64,000 bases of DNA from JBCFBK01 sp038562555 (GCA_038562555.1 JBCFBK010000007.1:1-64000); one strand, 5' to 3'; counted from the stretch's first letter, positions 44,510 to 54,172 are shown. Numbers and translations are program-made. The notes: generated from the letters alone by a model not told the origin.

Positions 44510-47500
44510 TTAAAAACTGATATTTGCACCGATCGAATAAGTTGACACAACCGGGAAGGTATTATCCAGGTACCTGGCTGTTGTTTCAGGGTCGCCTCCG
44601 TCCCAGTCGGTAATTGTCAGTACATTCTTCGCGGCAAAGTAGAGCCGGAGTGAACTGATATTAGCCATTTTTACCCAGGGCTGGTCAAATGTATAAGACA
44701 GGGTGATATCCTGTAAACGCACAAAGCCTCTTGATTGAAGTCCCAGGAAGCGGCTGTCGGCCGAATAGGTTGCAGCAGGATAGACATTACTCTTGTTTTC
44801 GGCCGTCCAGGCAGGCTTATACGGGAAATTGTCGTTAAAGCGGTCTGTCCGCGAAACATAGGCAGGAACGTTTTTTTCAAGATAATGGTCGTTGCCGCCA
44901 AAAATGCCGGTAATCAACACGTACAACTCCAGATTTTTGTAGCGGATATCATGGCTCATATTTAACCTGAAGTTTTCTTTCGTGTATCCTACAATCGTGC
45001 GGTCGTCGGCAGTGATTCCGGCTTCGCCGTCCAGATCTCTGTATTTCGGGGTACCGGCAGCCGCTCCGGTAAGCTGGCGGTATTCCGTGTCGTCTTCCTG
45101 AACAATGCCTTCTTGCTGATAGCCATAGATAGCGCCGAGCGATTTTCCGATAAACAAATTATTACCGATGTCGTCATCTTCTTTTCCGTCACCGTTGATA
45201 TCGTCGCCATAAAGTTTCACCAGTTTGTTTTTGTTCTTCCAGAAGGTAATCCCGCTTGTCCAGTTCAGATCATCGGTCCTGACCAACATGCCCCTGGCCG
45301 TCAATTCGATACCGGTGTTGTTTACCTGTCCCATCGAAGCCTTCACAGTTTTATAGCCGTTCATAACCGGAATGGTCCGGGTAAAGATCTGATCGGTGGT
45401 TTTTGAAAAATAGCCATCAACGTCCACAAATAAACGATTATCCAGCCATGCCGATTCAAAACCCGCGTTAATCGCCTCGGTGCTTTCCCAGCCCACTTTC
45501 GGATTACCAAGGGTTGTTTGCACCAGACCATAGCTGATTTTGCCGGGAGCGTTCGAAAACTCATAGCGGTAAGCACCCGACGGTCCGTTAGCCACCCAAG
45601 ACAAGGTGCTGTATGGTCCCACTCCCTGGTTCCCGTTCTGACCCCAGGCCAGTTTTAATTTTAGAAAATCAAGGGGCTTCACGCTTTTCATAAATTCTTC
45701 ATCCGAAATTTTCCAGGCAGCGCCCACGGCAGCAAAGTTTCCCCATTTTATATTTGCTCCGAATACCGAAGCGCCGTCACGTCGGTAGGAGCCGGTCAGA
45801 AAGTATTTGCCTGCGAAATTATAACTGACCCTTCCCAGGTAACCGATATTGGCTCTTTCATATCCTCCGATCTGCGAGCCGTTGATATCCCTGTTATTTA
45901 CGTAAAGATCCACTTTCTGAACAGTGGCCTTATGCAGCCCCCACATGCCCAGTGCTGTATTTCCATTGGCGGCAAAATCAGAGCCCGTTACGTAGATAAT
46001 CTTATATTTCAGGTGGTCTCTTGTTGCGACAACAGTCGCTTCTACGTTGTGTTTCCCAAAGGTATTTTTATAACTCAGAATGTTGTCCCAGACATAACTG
46101 TACGTGCTGTTGGTATTCAGGTTTCCGTTCGCCCTGCTTAAGAGCGCCTGAACGCTTGCCGGCGAATACCGGCTGATATCGGAACCTTCCGCGATATAAT
46201 AATCTTCATAATAAAAGGAGCCTGACTGGTTCTGATCGGAATTGATCAGGTAATTCAATCGGTAGCCCAGGCCTTTTATCCAGGGAACATCGACGTTCAG
46301 GTAACTGTTCAACCGGTAATTGTGCCGGATGTCCTCATTGTCGGTGGTTCCGTCATCAACGCCCCATAAGGGATTCACCTGACTCTGGGTATAGGGATAT
46401 TTTTCAAGATTACCTGCTTCGTCGCGGTACATCACCCCGTAGGGTGACACCTTTTGAGCTCCCTGCACGTTAGCAGCAAAACCAGAATAGTCGCGCCGGG
46501 AAAAACTGCCGTCAACTCCAACCTTCAGCCAGCTCGTTATCTCCGTATTGATCTTTCCAAGAACGGAAATACGTTCAAAATCGTCCCCGACCACAACGCC
46601 TTTGTTCGTGTTGTAGGAGGTCGACAAATAATAATTAATCCCCTTGCCGGCACCGGAAACAGCTAACTGGTAATCCTGAATAATTCCCGTTTGCGTAATT
46701 TCGTCGAGCCAGTTTATTTCCTTGCCCGCCTCCAGGTTGGCCAGCTCACCGGCTTTCATCCAGTCGGTCGATCCATCCGCATAACCATTCCGGGCATTTA
46801 CCGATTTAATCCACTCCGCTCCTTTCATCACCTCAGGACGGTTTTGCCAGCTGTGCACGCCCACGGCTGTGTTGAACGTGATAACCGGCTTTCCGGAAGT
46901 TCCCCTTTTAGTAGTGATGGCAATGACTCCGTTTGCCGCCCTTGAACCATACACTGCAGCCGAAACGGCATCTTTCAGGATGTCGAAACTGGCAATATCG
47001 TTCGGATTGATATCATTCAAACTTCCCATGTAGATCACCCCGTCCAGGACGATCATCGGGTTGTTGTCGCCATTGATGGAATTCTGTCCGCGGATCAGCA
47101 TGCTGGGCTCACCCCCTGCCGTATTGGTCGCGCCGATATTCAGCCCCGATACATTCCCTTTCAGCGATTCCAAAGCGTTCATATTGGGAGCAAGTGAAAT
47201 CGGGGAATTTTCCATTTTAACCGAACTGACAGAACCGGTATATTCACCCCGCTTTGCCGTACCGTAACCGATAACGATCACTTCATCCAGCGCCTGTTCA
47301 TCCTCTCTCATTGTAACATTAACAGTCTGTTGTCCGTCGAATGGGACTTCCTGTCTCTGCATGCCTACAAACGAGAAGACCAGGATATCGCCTGTTTGGG
47401 CAGGCAAGCTAAAATTTCCATCAATGTCGGTAATGGTACCCCTGGTTGTTCCCTTAATAGCAACCGTAACGCCGGGCAGCGCTTCGCCGTTCACTCCGGT

Positions 47501-47917
47501 AACTTTCCCTTTGCCGGGCGACTGTTGGGAGACACTCAAAGAACCGGAATTCCTCGGGGTGATGATGATCTGACGGTCCATCACCACATACTTCACATCT
47601 TCTCCGGCAAACAAGACGGCCAATACTTCTTCGATTCCCCGGTTTTCAACCTTCACACTAATGACCTTATCAACATTGATCAGGTCATTATTATAAAGGA
47701 AGAAGTAATTACTCGAGTTCTCAATCTCTTTCAGCGCGTATTTGATAGTCGTTTGCTGAAGATTGAGCGAAATCCTGGCACTTTGTGAATAAGTACCCGA
47801 CGCTATGCCGCTCAACACGGAGAAGCATATCAAAAAGACAATTAGTTTCATAATTAAAAACACGCTATGCCAGCCGATGCTTGTACAACCGTCTGACGTG
47901 GTTACATTTTTTTTCAT
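44510..47917 (-). CDS. SusC/RagA TonB-linked outer-membrane receptor
   Basis: Glycan transporter of 1135 residues. The long start is kept because STN-bearing SusC proteins commonly carry such an extension before the signal (MKLIVFLICFSVLSGIASGTYSQ). In order: STN domain (ISLNLQQTTIKYALKEIENSSNYFFLYNNDL), carboxypeptidase-regulatory-like domain, plug with VIVIGYGTAKRGEYTGSV, PMIVLDGVIYMG and AAVYGSRAANGVIAITTKRG, and a full barrel ending VSTYSIGANISF. The STN domain ties it to the upstream FecR and ECF sigma genes, while SusD follows. Confidence 0.96.
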   Translation of the reverse strand: MKKNVTTSDGCTSIGWHSVFLIMKLIVFLICFSVLSGIASGTYSQSARISLNLQQTTIKYALKEIENSSNYFFLYNNDLINVDKVISVKVENRGIEEVLAVLFAGEDVKYVVMDRQIIITPRNSGSLSVSQQSPGKGKVTGVNGEALPGVTVAIKGTTRGTITDIDGNFSLPAQTGDILVFSFVGMQRQEVPFDGQQTVNVTMREDEQALDEVIVIGYGTAKRGEYTGSVSSVKMENSPISLAPNMNALESLKGNVSGLNIGATNTAGGEPSMLIRGQNSINGDNNPMIVLDGVIYMGSLNDINPNDIASFDILKDAVSAAVYGSRAANGVIAITTKRGTSGKPVITFNTAVGVHSWQNRPEVMKGAEWIKSVNARNGYADGSTDWMKAGELANLEAGKEINWLDEITQTGIIQDYQLAVSGAGKGINYYLSTSYNTNKGVVVGDDFERISVLGKINTEITSWLKVGVDGSFSRRDYSGFAANVQGAQKVSPYGVMYRDEAGNLEKYPYTQSQVNPLWGVDDGTTDNEDIRHNYRLNSYLNVDVPWIKGLGYRLNYLINSDQNQSGSFYYEDYYIAEGSDISRYSPASVQALLSRANGNLNTNSTYSYVWDNILSYKNTFGKHNVEATVVATRDHLKYKIIYVTGSDFAANGNTALGMWGLHKATVQKVDLYVNNRDINGSQIGGYERANIGYLGRVSYNFAGKYFLTGSYRRDGASVFGANIKWGNFAAVGAAWKISDEEFMKSVKPLDFLKLKLAWGQNGNQGVGPYSTLSWVANGPSGAYRYEFSNAPGKISYGLVQTTLGNPKVGWESTEAINAGFESAWLDNRLFVDVDGYFSKTTDQIFTRTIPVMNGYKTVKASMGQVNNTGIELTARGMLVRTDDLNWTSGITFWKNKNKLVKLYGDDINGDGKEDDDIGNNLFIGKSLGAIYGYQQEGIVQEDDTEYRQLTGAAAGTPKYRDLDGEAGITADDRTIVGYTKENFRLNMSHDIRYKNLELYVLITGIFGGNDHYLEKNVPAYVSRTDRFNDNFPYKPAWTAENKSNVYPAATYSADSRFLGLQSRGFVRLQDITLSYTFDQPWVKMANISSLRLYFAAKNVLTITDWDGGDPETTARYLDNTFPVVSTYSIGANISF

Positions 47918-48071
47918 AACTTTGTACGGTATAAGTTAAATACTTGTAAAACTGCCCGAATCAACCATTCAGGCGAAACTTAGACAGGGAAGTGTGCGAC
48001 CACTTTCCTGTTTTTCTTGAAAAGGTTTTTATGTCATAGGCCTGTTCATTTTTAATTCAACGCTTCATTTG

Positions 48072-49121
48072 CTAAAAAAGGATCACTTTTGTGCGCGACT
48101 CCGTTTGATCTCCCGTTTTAGGAGGATGGATAAACTGATACTGAAAGGGAGTAGAGATCGTCAGGTATTTCAACACTTGATCAAGCGATTCCTGACTGAA
48201 TGTTGCCGTGAAATGGTATGACTCTAAACGCTGGTCGGCAATCTCAATATCAACATTATACCAGTTCTCCAGGCGGGAAACCAGTTTTTCAACCGGATCA
48301 TCAAAGAAAACAATCTTCCCATCTTTCCAGGCGGTGTACCGGTTGATATCCGCTTCTGTTTTATAGACCATCTTGTTATTATCCGAATCATAATCAGCAA
48401 CTTCTGAGTCTCGCAGGGTCATCAAAGGCGCCTGTCCGTCTTTGAGCTGTTTAAAAATTTCAACTTTTCCCGTAATTAGCGCGACTTCAATATGCCTCTC
48501 ATCTTCATAGGCATTGATATTGAAAGAAGTTCCCAAAACTTTTACGTCGAGCCGGGATGTATTTACAATAAAAGGCTTTTCAGGATTTTTTGTGACCTCG
48601 AAATAGCCTTCTCCCATTAATGTTACCTGCCGGGAATCCGCCTGATCGAATGAAAGGGGGAATTTCAGGGTGCTCCCTGAATTTAACCAAACAGCCGTTC
48701 CATCGGCGAGCGTCAGCTTCGTCTGTGTCCCAAAAGCAGCTTTTACTTCCTGATAAACAAGCTCGCCTGTCTCGGCAGGTTTCCGGTCCATAAAATAATT
48801 CATGGTAACTGAGAGGGCTGCCGATAAGGCCAATACGGCAGCGGCCTGTCTTAAAAAAGACACCAGGCGCAACTCCTTCCCGAATTCCGGTATCCGGCGT
48901 TTTGTTTTAACAAGGGCATTCTCCGGGTCAATCGAATCGGAAAGCATCAGGCTCCTTGAATCTTCCCACAGTTTTTGATAAGCTGCAAATTCTTTCTTGT
49001 TTTCATCCGATTCATTAAGCCATTGCCGGATGATCTGTTGCTCTTCAATTTCCGATTTGCCCGTGAAAGATTTGATGAGCAATGATTCGATATGCTGTTT
49101 TTCCACCTTGTTTCGTTTCAA
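48072..49121 (-). CDS. FecR-family anti-sigma factor
   Basis: Inner-membrane regulator of 349 residues. Cytoplasmic segment (1-88) with IIRQWLNESDENKKEFAAYQKLWEDS, membrane helix near 90-108 (AAAVLALSAALSVTMNYFM), FecR core (VKAAFGTQTKLTLADGTAVWLNSGSTLKFPLSF, EGYFEVTKNPEKPFIVNTSRLDVKVLGTSFNINAY) and a DUF4974-type C-terminus (LVSRLENWYNVDIEI, FSQESLDQVLKYLTIST). It lies between its sigma factor and the STN-type SusC, completing a standard surface-signalling cascade. Confidence 0.95.
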   Translation of the reverse strand: MKRNKVEKQHIESLLIKSFTGKSEIEEQQIIRQWLNESDENKKEFAAYQKLWEDSRSLMLSDSIDPENALVKTKRRIPEFGKELRLVSFLRQAAAVLALSAALSVTMNYFMDRKPAETGELVYQEVKAAFGTQTKLTLADGTAVWLNSGSTLKFPLSFDQADSRQVTLMGEGYFEVTKNPEKPFIVNTSRLDVKVLGTSFNINAYEDERHIEVALITGKVEIFKQLKDGQAPLMTLRDSEVADYDSDNNKMVYKTEADINRYTAWKDGKIVFFDDPVEKLVSRLENWYNVDIEIADQRLESYHFTATFSQESLDQVLKYLTISTPFQYQFIHPPKTGDQTESRTKVILF

Positions 49122-49197
49122 TCAGGACGAAAAAGACAGGAGCATACCCTACATGAAATTTTACATTTTTTAGAAAAAATATTCGTTCTACCTACTG

Positions 49198-49785
49198 TCA
49201 AAAATGAGTGATCTTATAAAGCAAAAGAATCAGGGGCAGGTATTCTTTCAGCTCCGCCCTCAGTATCTTCAGTGATCTGCTCATCAGGGCTTCTACCCCT
49301 TTCACGGAAATATTCATGCGCTCAGCGATTTCCGGATAAGTGAGGCCTTCAAACCGGCTGTATTCGAACGCGATCCGGCAACGTTCGGGAAGCCGGCTCA
49401 TAGCCCGTACCAGTTGTTCTTCAAATTCGTGTGACAACAAAGAAGCGTCTGAGCCCTCCGCGACAGATGATTGGCCGGTGATCTGGTCAAGGCTCGCTTC
49501 ATGCTTCTGTTTTCGCAGGTGGTCGATGCATTTGTTTCGCACAACTACGGTCAACCAGGAAGAAAGATTTTCGATGTCAGGCGCTGCCTTCCTGGATTCC
49601 CACAGCTTAATAAAACAATCCTGCACCAGGCTTTGCGACAGGTCAAGATCCTGCATATACAGTTGAGCCTGGGCGCACAAGGCCTTATAGTACCGTCTGA
49701 AAATGAAGTCAAAAGCCTTCTCTTGCCCTTCTTTCAGGGCGACGAGCACAAACTGGTCATTATTTTCCGGAAGGGCAGCAGTCAT
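49198..49785 (-). CDS. ECF RNA polymerase sigma factor
   Basis: Sigma-70 family, SusC/FecR-linked type, about 195 residues from MTAALPENNDQFVLVALKEGQ. The open frame extends 63 codons upstream to 49974, but that part overlaps the EamA gene on the same strand and looks unlike the family. Region 2 is AFDFIFRRYYKALCAQAQLYMQDLDLSQSLVQDCFIKLWES; region 4 is AMSRLPERCRIAFEYSRFEGLTYPEIAERMNISVKGVEALMSRSLKILRAEL. A TATATTTG box abuts the chosen start. Confidence 0.93.
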   Translation of the reverse strand: MTAALPENNDQFVLVALKEGQEKAFDFIFRRYYKALCAQAQLYMQDLDLSQSLVQDCFIKLWESRKAAPDIENLSSWLTVVVRNKCIDHLRKQKHEASLDQITGQSSVAEGSDASLLSHEFEEQLVRAMSRLPERCRIAFEYSRFEGLTYPEIAERMNISVKGVEALMSRSLKILRAELKEYLPLILLLYKITHF

Positions 49786-49790
49786 AAGGC

Positions 49791-49798
49791 CAAATATA
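49791..49798 (-). promoter_or_regulatory. Putative -7 box (TATATTTG) for the ECF sigma gene
   Basis: TAnnTTTG match six bases from the ATG at 49785, which would give a very short or absent leader; the nearest TTG upstream is too close (12 bases) to be a good -33 element. Confidence 0.35.
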
Positions 49799-49814
49799 GC
49801 TTTTTCGATGCAAT

Positions 49815-50732
49815 TTAGCTTGCCGGTTTCATGGTTTTGAAGGCTTTGATCAGGTATTCGTTGAACATGATCCCGAAAACGATGAGGAAAAGGCCCAGGT
49901 AAGTGCTGATATAAATCTGTTCGCCCAGAAAGCGGTGGATCAGAAACAGTGATAGAAAAGGCGCCAGATAACACATCTGGTTGATCAGGGCAGGATTGTT
50001 GGTGTCGCGGATGGCGGCTCCGAAGAAAATAAAGGGAATAGCCATTTCAAAAGCACCGACACAGATGCCGGCAAGCAATCCTTCGCTGGATTGCAGATCC
50101 ACTTCCGTAAACAGCGTGCCCAAAAGCAGGTAGGCTGATCCGAAAAGAAAGATCATAAACAGGGCGAGCACATGATCTGTTTTGGTGTTCATCGTCTTCA
50201 ATGTCCAGTAGCCTGCCCATAAAAAGGCGCTCAGAAAAGCAAGCAGCAGGCCTGGCACCGAAAAGCTGATGCCTTTGAGTCCACCGGGACCAAAGGAAAT
50301 GAAAACCACGCCCAGTAAAGACATGGCCATCCCCAGGTATTTCAACGGGGGAATGGGCCGGGAGGCAAAAACAGCCAGTACGATGAGCAGAAGAACCGGC
50401 CAGGAATAGTTGATCGGCTGGGCCACTTGCGCCGGCAAGAGTTCATACGACCGGAACAGGATGAGGTAATAGATGGCGGGATTAAGCAGTCCTACCAGGG
50501 CGAACCAGCGCCACTCCTTCAGGCTAAAGTGACGAACCTGCCGCCACTTGCGCTGCACAGTGAGCACTGCTCCGAAAATAAAAAGGGCCGACAAACTGGC
50601 CACCAGTAACATTTCAAAGTAAGATAAGCTTTTNNNNNNNNNNAAGGCGATCTTAAACATCGTAGCTACGGTAGACCAGCTCAGAACGGCGATACTGCCA
50701 TACAAAATGGCCCGGTTTGCTTTATTCATCAT
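49815..50732 (-). CDS. EamA/DMT-family membrane transporter, interrupted by an N gap
   Basis: Inner-membrane permease with ten predicted helices in two EamA repeats (ILYGSIAVLSWSTVATMFKIA to VLLIVLAVFAS, and GLLLAFLSAFLWAGYWTLK to TYLGLFLIVFGIMFNEYLI). Such proteins export metabolites, often amino acids; the substrate is unknown. Ten Ns at 50634-50643 fall after Lys-Ile-Ala. The flanking bases suggest only one base is really missing (see findings), which would restore Lys-Ile-Ala-Leu-Lys-Ser-Leu-Ser and a normal family length. Confidence 0.88.
   Translation of the reverse strand: MMNKANRAILYGSIAVLSWSTVATMFKIAXXXXKSLSYFEMLLVASLSALFIFGAVLTVQRKWRQVRHFSLKEWRWFALVGLLNPAIYYLILFRSYELLPAQVAQPINYSWPVLLLIVLAVFASRPIPPLKYLGMAMSLLGVVFISFGPGGLKGISFSVPGLLLAFLSAFLWAGYWTLKTMNTKTDHVLALFMIFLFGSAYLLLGTLFTEVDLQSSEGLLAGICVGAFEMAIPFIFFGAAIRDTNNPALINQMCYLAPFLSLFLIHRFLGEQIYISTYLGLFLIVFGIMFNEYLIKAFKTMKPAS
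50634..50643. other. Assembly gap (10 Ns)
   Basis: Run of ten N inside the EamA gene; a scaffold join. The true gap size need not be ten. Confidence 0.99.
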
Positions 50733-51000
50733 TTTATGCGCTCAGGTTTCCCCTTTACAAGGGCAGGTAAATTTAATCGAATTTCCAGACACAACATGAA
50801 CAAAAAGACAAACCTTTGTTTTCGGAGAAACTACCGAATTTTTTATAATTTTAACCATGAGGCTACAGATCGCGAACAAAAAGGAACGCAACCAAAGCAG
50901 TGAAGTGATCAGCTTAAGCCTGGAAGCGACTTCAAAGGGACGGATGAGCGTAACCTAACCCCAGACCCGCAGTTCGTTCTTATTATCTTTTCAATTCCCG

Positions 51001-51867
51001 TTAACCGATTTTAAACGGTTTCCCTTTGCCGGTATTAATGAATTCGGTTAAGCTTTCAGTGAAACCATTCCAGCCGTTTTCACAAATTGTATAACATTCA
51101 ATTTTAGGTGTTAAACCAATGTGCTTAAGCTCCAATACCGTTTTATCCTGATATGTTGAAATTTCCCAACTAATTTTTGTGCCAATCCACTCTGTCTTAT
51201 TGTTGAGTTCAGGAATATCAATAACGGAGTCAACGACGTTCCAAACAATTTTTTTGTTTGGAGTTAATTCCTCGACAACCATTGTTTTGAAAACAGACGA
51301 ACCAAAACGAACTGTAAATTTTCCGCCTTGCCGGTCTGCTGTTCCTTCAAACATTTCTGTCCACCAAAGCGGTATGTTAAGAATGCTTTCAAAAATCTTT
51401 TCATCTGAAGCGTTCAAAGAAAAGCTTCTTTTATAACTTGCATTTTCCAAATAATTCACTAATGAATTATTTATGATTTCGTTCCATCCTTCTTCAAAAT
51501 TACGCATTGCAAAATCAGGGTTTTCTGTTGGAAATGAATCAATTCCCTGATGCGTTAATTTTAGCAATGTCTTTTCTCCTTTTTCGAAAAGTTCAAATGT
51601 TACAAACGAAATGCCGGAGTACCCGTCATAACACCAACTATATGTAAGCTTTTTTTGCGGAATTACTTCCGTTACTTCACACACATGTAAATATTGTACT
51701 GCTTCATTAGGACCTGCTTTAAACTGAAATTTGAATCCTACTTCCGCTTTAAATTCTTCGAGGTCAAAATACCATTGCTTCATTTCATTTTTATCTGTAA
51801 TTGCTTTCCAGACTTTGTCGATGGTTACACTAAATAGTTTTTCGACTGCTACTATCCGATTTTCCAT
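51001..51867 (-). CDS. Double SRPBCC (AHSA1-type) domain protein
   Basis: Cytosolic protein of about 288 residues from the ATG at 51867 (MENRIVAVEKLFSV); the frame is open 24 codons further but that would overlap the ArsR gene. Two AHSA1 folds lie in tandem: residues about 5-140 (VTIDKVWKAITDKNEMKQWYFDLEEF, GWNEIINNSLVNYLE) and about 145-288 (LNASDEKIFESILNIPLWWTEMFEG, GWNGFTESLTEFINTG). It starts 7 bases after the ArsR stop, so the two form an operon, a common ArsR-SRPBCC pairing. The sequence is visibly more AT-rich than its surroundings, suggesting transfer. Confidence 0.9.
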   Translation of the reverse strand: MENRIVAVEKLFSVTIDKVWKAITDKNEMKQWYFDLEEFKAEVGFKFQFKAGPNEAVQYLHVCEVTEVIPQKKLTYSWCYDGYSGISFVTFELFEKGEKTLLKLTHQGIDSFPTENPDFAMRNFEEGWNEIINNSLVNYLENASYKRSFSLNASDEKIFESILNIPLWWTEMFEGTADRQGGKFTVRFGSSVFKTMVVEELTPNKKIVWNVVDSVIDIPELNNKTEWIGTKISWEISTYQDKTVLELKHIGLTPKIECYTICENGWNGFTESLTEFINTGKGKPFKIG

Positions 51868-51874
51868 TTTCTGA

Positions 51875-52213
51875 TTATTTTTTATTGTTATTCTTGTTTT
51901 TTGTTCTATTACCTGCAGACAGATGTCTTTCCAGGGCACTTAATTTGTTCTCCCAAAATACTTTATATTGGTCTGTCCATTCCGAAACCTGCTTAAGCTG
52001 GTGTAATTGTGCTTCACAATAACGTTCCCGTCCTTCCGCTCTAATTATTACCAGTCCACATTGGGTCAGAATTTTTATATGTTTTGAAATTGCGGGTCTG
52101 CTAATTTTAAATTTTTCAGCGACAGCATTCAAATTCAAAGAATCACGGGCTAACAAGTTTATTATTTCTCTCCTGGTAGGGTCAGAAATTGCCTGAAATA
52201 CATCTCTTCTCAT
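51875..52213 (-). CDS. ArsR-family winged-helix repressor
   Basis: DNA-binding protein of 112 residues. The winged helix is typical (MRRDVFQAISDPTRREIINLLARDSLNLNAVAEKFKISRPAISKHIKILTQCGLVIIRAEGRERYCEAQLHQLKQVSEWTDQY). I see no metal-binding Cys pair in the recognition region, so it belongs with the non-metal ArsR group that accompanies SRPBCC proteins. Two operator-like inverted repeats overlap its promoter, indicating autorepression. AT-rich like its partner. Confidence 0.94.
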   Translation of the reverse strand: MRRDVFQAISDPTRREIINLLARDSLNLNAVAEKFKISRPAISKHIKILTQCGLVIIRAEGRERYCEAQLHQLKQVSEWTDQYKVFWENKLSALERHLSAGNRTKNKNNNKK

Positions 52214-52226
52214 TTTCTTAAATTAA

Positions 52227-52282
52227 GTAACCAATCAGTTACAAATATATATGTAACCTTTTAGTTACGCAAATTTAGTTAC
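52227..52282 (-). promoter_or_regulatory. ArsR promoter with paired operators
   Basis: Minus-strand promoter TTTG (52270-52273)-N20-TATATTTG (52242-52249). Two 16-bp inverted repeats of the form GTAACC-N4-AGTTAC occupy 52227-52242 (start-site side of the -7 box) and 52253-52268 (between -7 and -33), with centres 26 bp apart. A further AGTTAC half-site lies at 52277-52282 just upstream of the -33 element. The layout is that of an autorepressed promoter. Confidence 0.75.
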
Positions 52283-52437
52283 ATTTTTTTATGAGGGCAA
52301 AATATCGGGAAGTTTGCTGAGCGCTTCAGGATCGCCTGCAACGACCAATATCATACTGAATTACACGTATTTGACAACTACCGTACGCTGTCTATTATTG
52401 TTTGTTTGAATCCGGGAATATGAACATGCTCCGGTTT

Positions 52438-53031
52438 TTATTTTTTCTCCGGGTCATTTTTGAAAATAATTTCGATCCGCTTATCGGGAACAAGCCACAT
52501 CAAAGCGACAAGCGCGTATATTAGTCCGGCAATCCATTGGGAAAAGAAGCTTGAACAGATAGCGAGAAAATAAAGGACCGGTGATATTTTCCCTTTTAAA
52601 TCTCTTCCGATCGCCCTTGCCAGCAGTGAGTCGGAACCGTGTCTTTTTATGATCCGCTTCTGTAAGATCCAATAGGCGATAGAAGCCATCAGCAACACAA
52701 AGCCGTAGAATGCCTCAGGCAGCGGATCAAAATGGTTCTCACCCATCCAACCGGTGACGAACGGGATTAACGATAACCAGAAAAGCAAATGAAGATTGGC
52801 CCACAAAATATCACCCGTCACAAATTTTACGGTATGCATCATGTGATGGTGGTTATTCCAGTAAATAGCAATGTAAATGAAGCTCAGCACATAGCTCAGG
52901 ATAACCGGGATCAATGGTTTCAGTGCCTCCAGATCGTTCCCATGGGGAATTTTTATCTCCAGTACCATAATGGTAATAATAATCGCCAGCACACCATCGC
53001 TGAAAGCTTCCAAACGCACTTTATTCATCAT
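52438..53031 (-). CDS. TMEM175-like (DUF1211) potassium channel protein
   Basis: Membrane protein of 197 residues. The pore-lining signature RLEAFSDGVLAIIITIMVLEI is at the N-terminus (residues about 6-26), followed by further helices including ILSYVLSFIYIAIYWNNHHHMMH and LLFWLSLIPFVTGWMG. Bacterial members form tetrameric K+ channels, and each subunit has one six-helix unit as here. Single gene; no regulation visible. Confidence 0.88.
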   Translation of the reverse strand: MMNKVRLEAFSDGVLAIIITIMVLEIKIPHGNDLEALKPLIPVILSYVLSFIYIAIYWNNHHHMMHTVKFVTGDILWANLHLLFWLSLIPFVTGWMGENHFDPLPEAFYGFVLLMASIAYWILQKRIIKRHGSDSLLARAIGRDLKGKISPVLYFLAICSSFFSQWIAGLIYALVALMWLVPDKRIEIIFKNDPEKK

Positions 53032-53202
53032 GTCGTTTTGATTTAATTAGAGCTGTCATCTTTTCTAAAATCCGGTATTAGCGCAACCGAATAAAAATAA
53101 CGAATTTTAACCAGATTTATCGATTATTGGCAAACCGGGTGCATGTTTAACCAATAAATATGAATCGTATGGTTTTTTGTATCTTTTCTGAAAATTTACA
53201 AC

Positions 53203-53997
53203 ATGAAACAAATAGCGTTACTTATACTCAACAGCATCACCTTGCTGTTCACCTTGGTAGCAAATTACCTTTGGGGAACCGGTGCGACCGGGGGCACGTC
53301 GGTTGGTGAGATCAGTTCGCGTTACGAAACTTTTTTTACACCAGCCGGTTATGCTTTCGCAATTTGGGGACTAATCTATCTGCTCCTGCTTGCATTTGCC
53401 GGCTATCAATGGTTCGCCTGGCTAAAGCATCGCGACAGCCAATATTTAAAACTGACGGGCATGTGGTTTGCACTTGGGAACCTGGTTAATGGCTTTTGGA
53501 TCTTAAGCTGGACAAGTGGATCCATTGGCTTGTCACTGGGGTTAATCGGCATACTGTTATTGTCGTTGTTGGTATTGATGGTGAAACTCCGCCTCGAAAC
53601 CTGGGATGCCCCGGTGCGTATCATCGCTTTTGTCTGGTGGCCGGTGTGCATTTACCTGGGTTGGATCGTCGTGGCAACAATGGCTAATTTTTCGGTGCTT
53701 TTGGTCAAGCTGTATCCCGATGGGGCAATTGCCACCCAAGATTTTTGGACCATTGTAATGATTGCGCTTGCCTGCCTTGTTTATGTATTGCTTGTTTATT
53801 ACAGGAATATGCGCGAAGCCGCTTTTGTTGGTATTTGGGCGCTGACCGCTATCGCAGTAAAACAATGGCATGAAAACGAGTCTGTAGTTTATGCTGCCCT
53901 GCTTGCATCAATCATCCTGTTTGTATATTCCACGAGGCAGGCTATAAAAAACCGGGACACACTACTCCTGTTTAAAATCAGGCGCAGGGAAATCTAA
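53203..53997 (+). CDS. TspO/MBR-related tryptophan-rich membrane protein
   Basis: Inner-membrane protein of 264 residues with seven or more helices. It resembles the TspO-like group that is longer than classical TspO: FFTPAGYAFAIWGLIYLLLLAFAGYQW (matching TspO P-G-W-x-F-x-x-W-x-x-L-Y), ALGNLVNGFWILSWTSG, LRLETWDAPVRIIAFVWWPVCIYLGWIVVATMANFSV. Classical TspO binds tetrapyrroles and cholesterol-like ligands; the function of this branch is not established. Single gene. Confidence 0.75.
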   Translation: MKQIALLILNSITLLFTLVANYLWGTGATGGTSVGEISSRYETFFTPAGYAFAIWGLIYLLLLAFAGYQWFAWLKHRDSQYLKLTGMWFALGNLVNGFWILSWTSGSIGLSLGLIGILLLSLLVLMVKLRLETWDAPVRIIAFVWWPVCIYLGWIVVATMANFSVLLVKLYPDGAIATQDFWTIVMIALACLVYVLLVYYRNMREAAFVGIWALTAIAVKQWHENESVVYAALLASIILFVYSTRQAIKNRDTLLLFKIRRREI

Positions 53998-54172
53998 ATT
54001 AACCCCGCGGGTTTTGCAACATCCCTGCAGAGAGTACATCATGGCCTCATTTACAGCAGACTCATGATTATCTGTACACTTGAATTAAAATCTATCATTT
54101 TGTTCATATTCACCGATATAAAAGCTGTTAATAAAACAACCTTTCGTTAGTTATTCGGGATTTATGAATTCA

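Noticed and set aside
49786..49974. Longer ECF sigma reading frame starting at 49974
   Set aside because: The added 63 residues overlap the EamA gene and do not resemble sigma factors.
50857..50958. 33-residue open frame upstream of the EamA/SRPBCC interval
   Set aside because: Short and without a recognised family; the surrounding DNA resembles intergenic word sequence.
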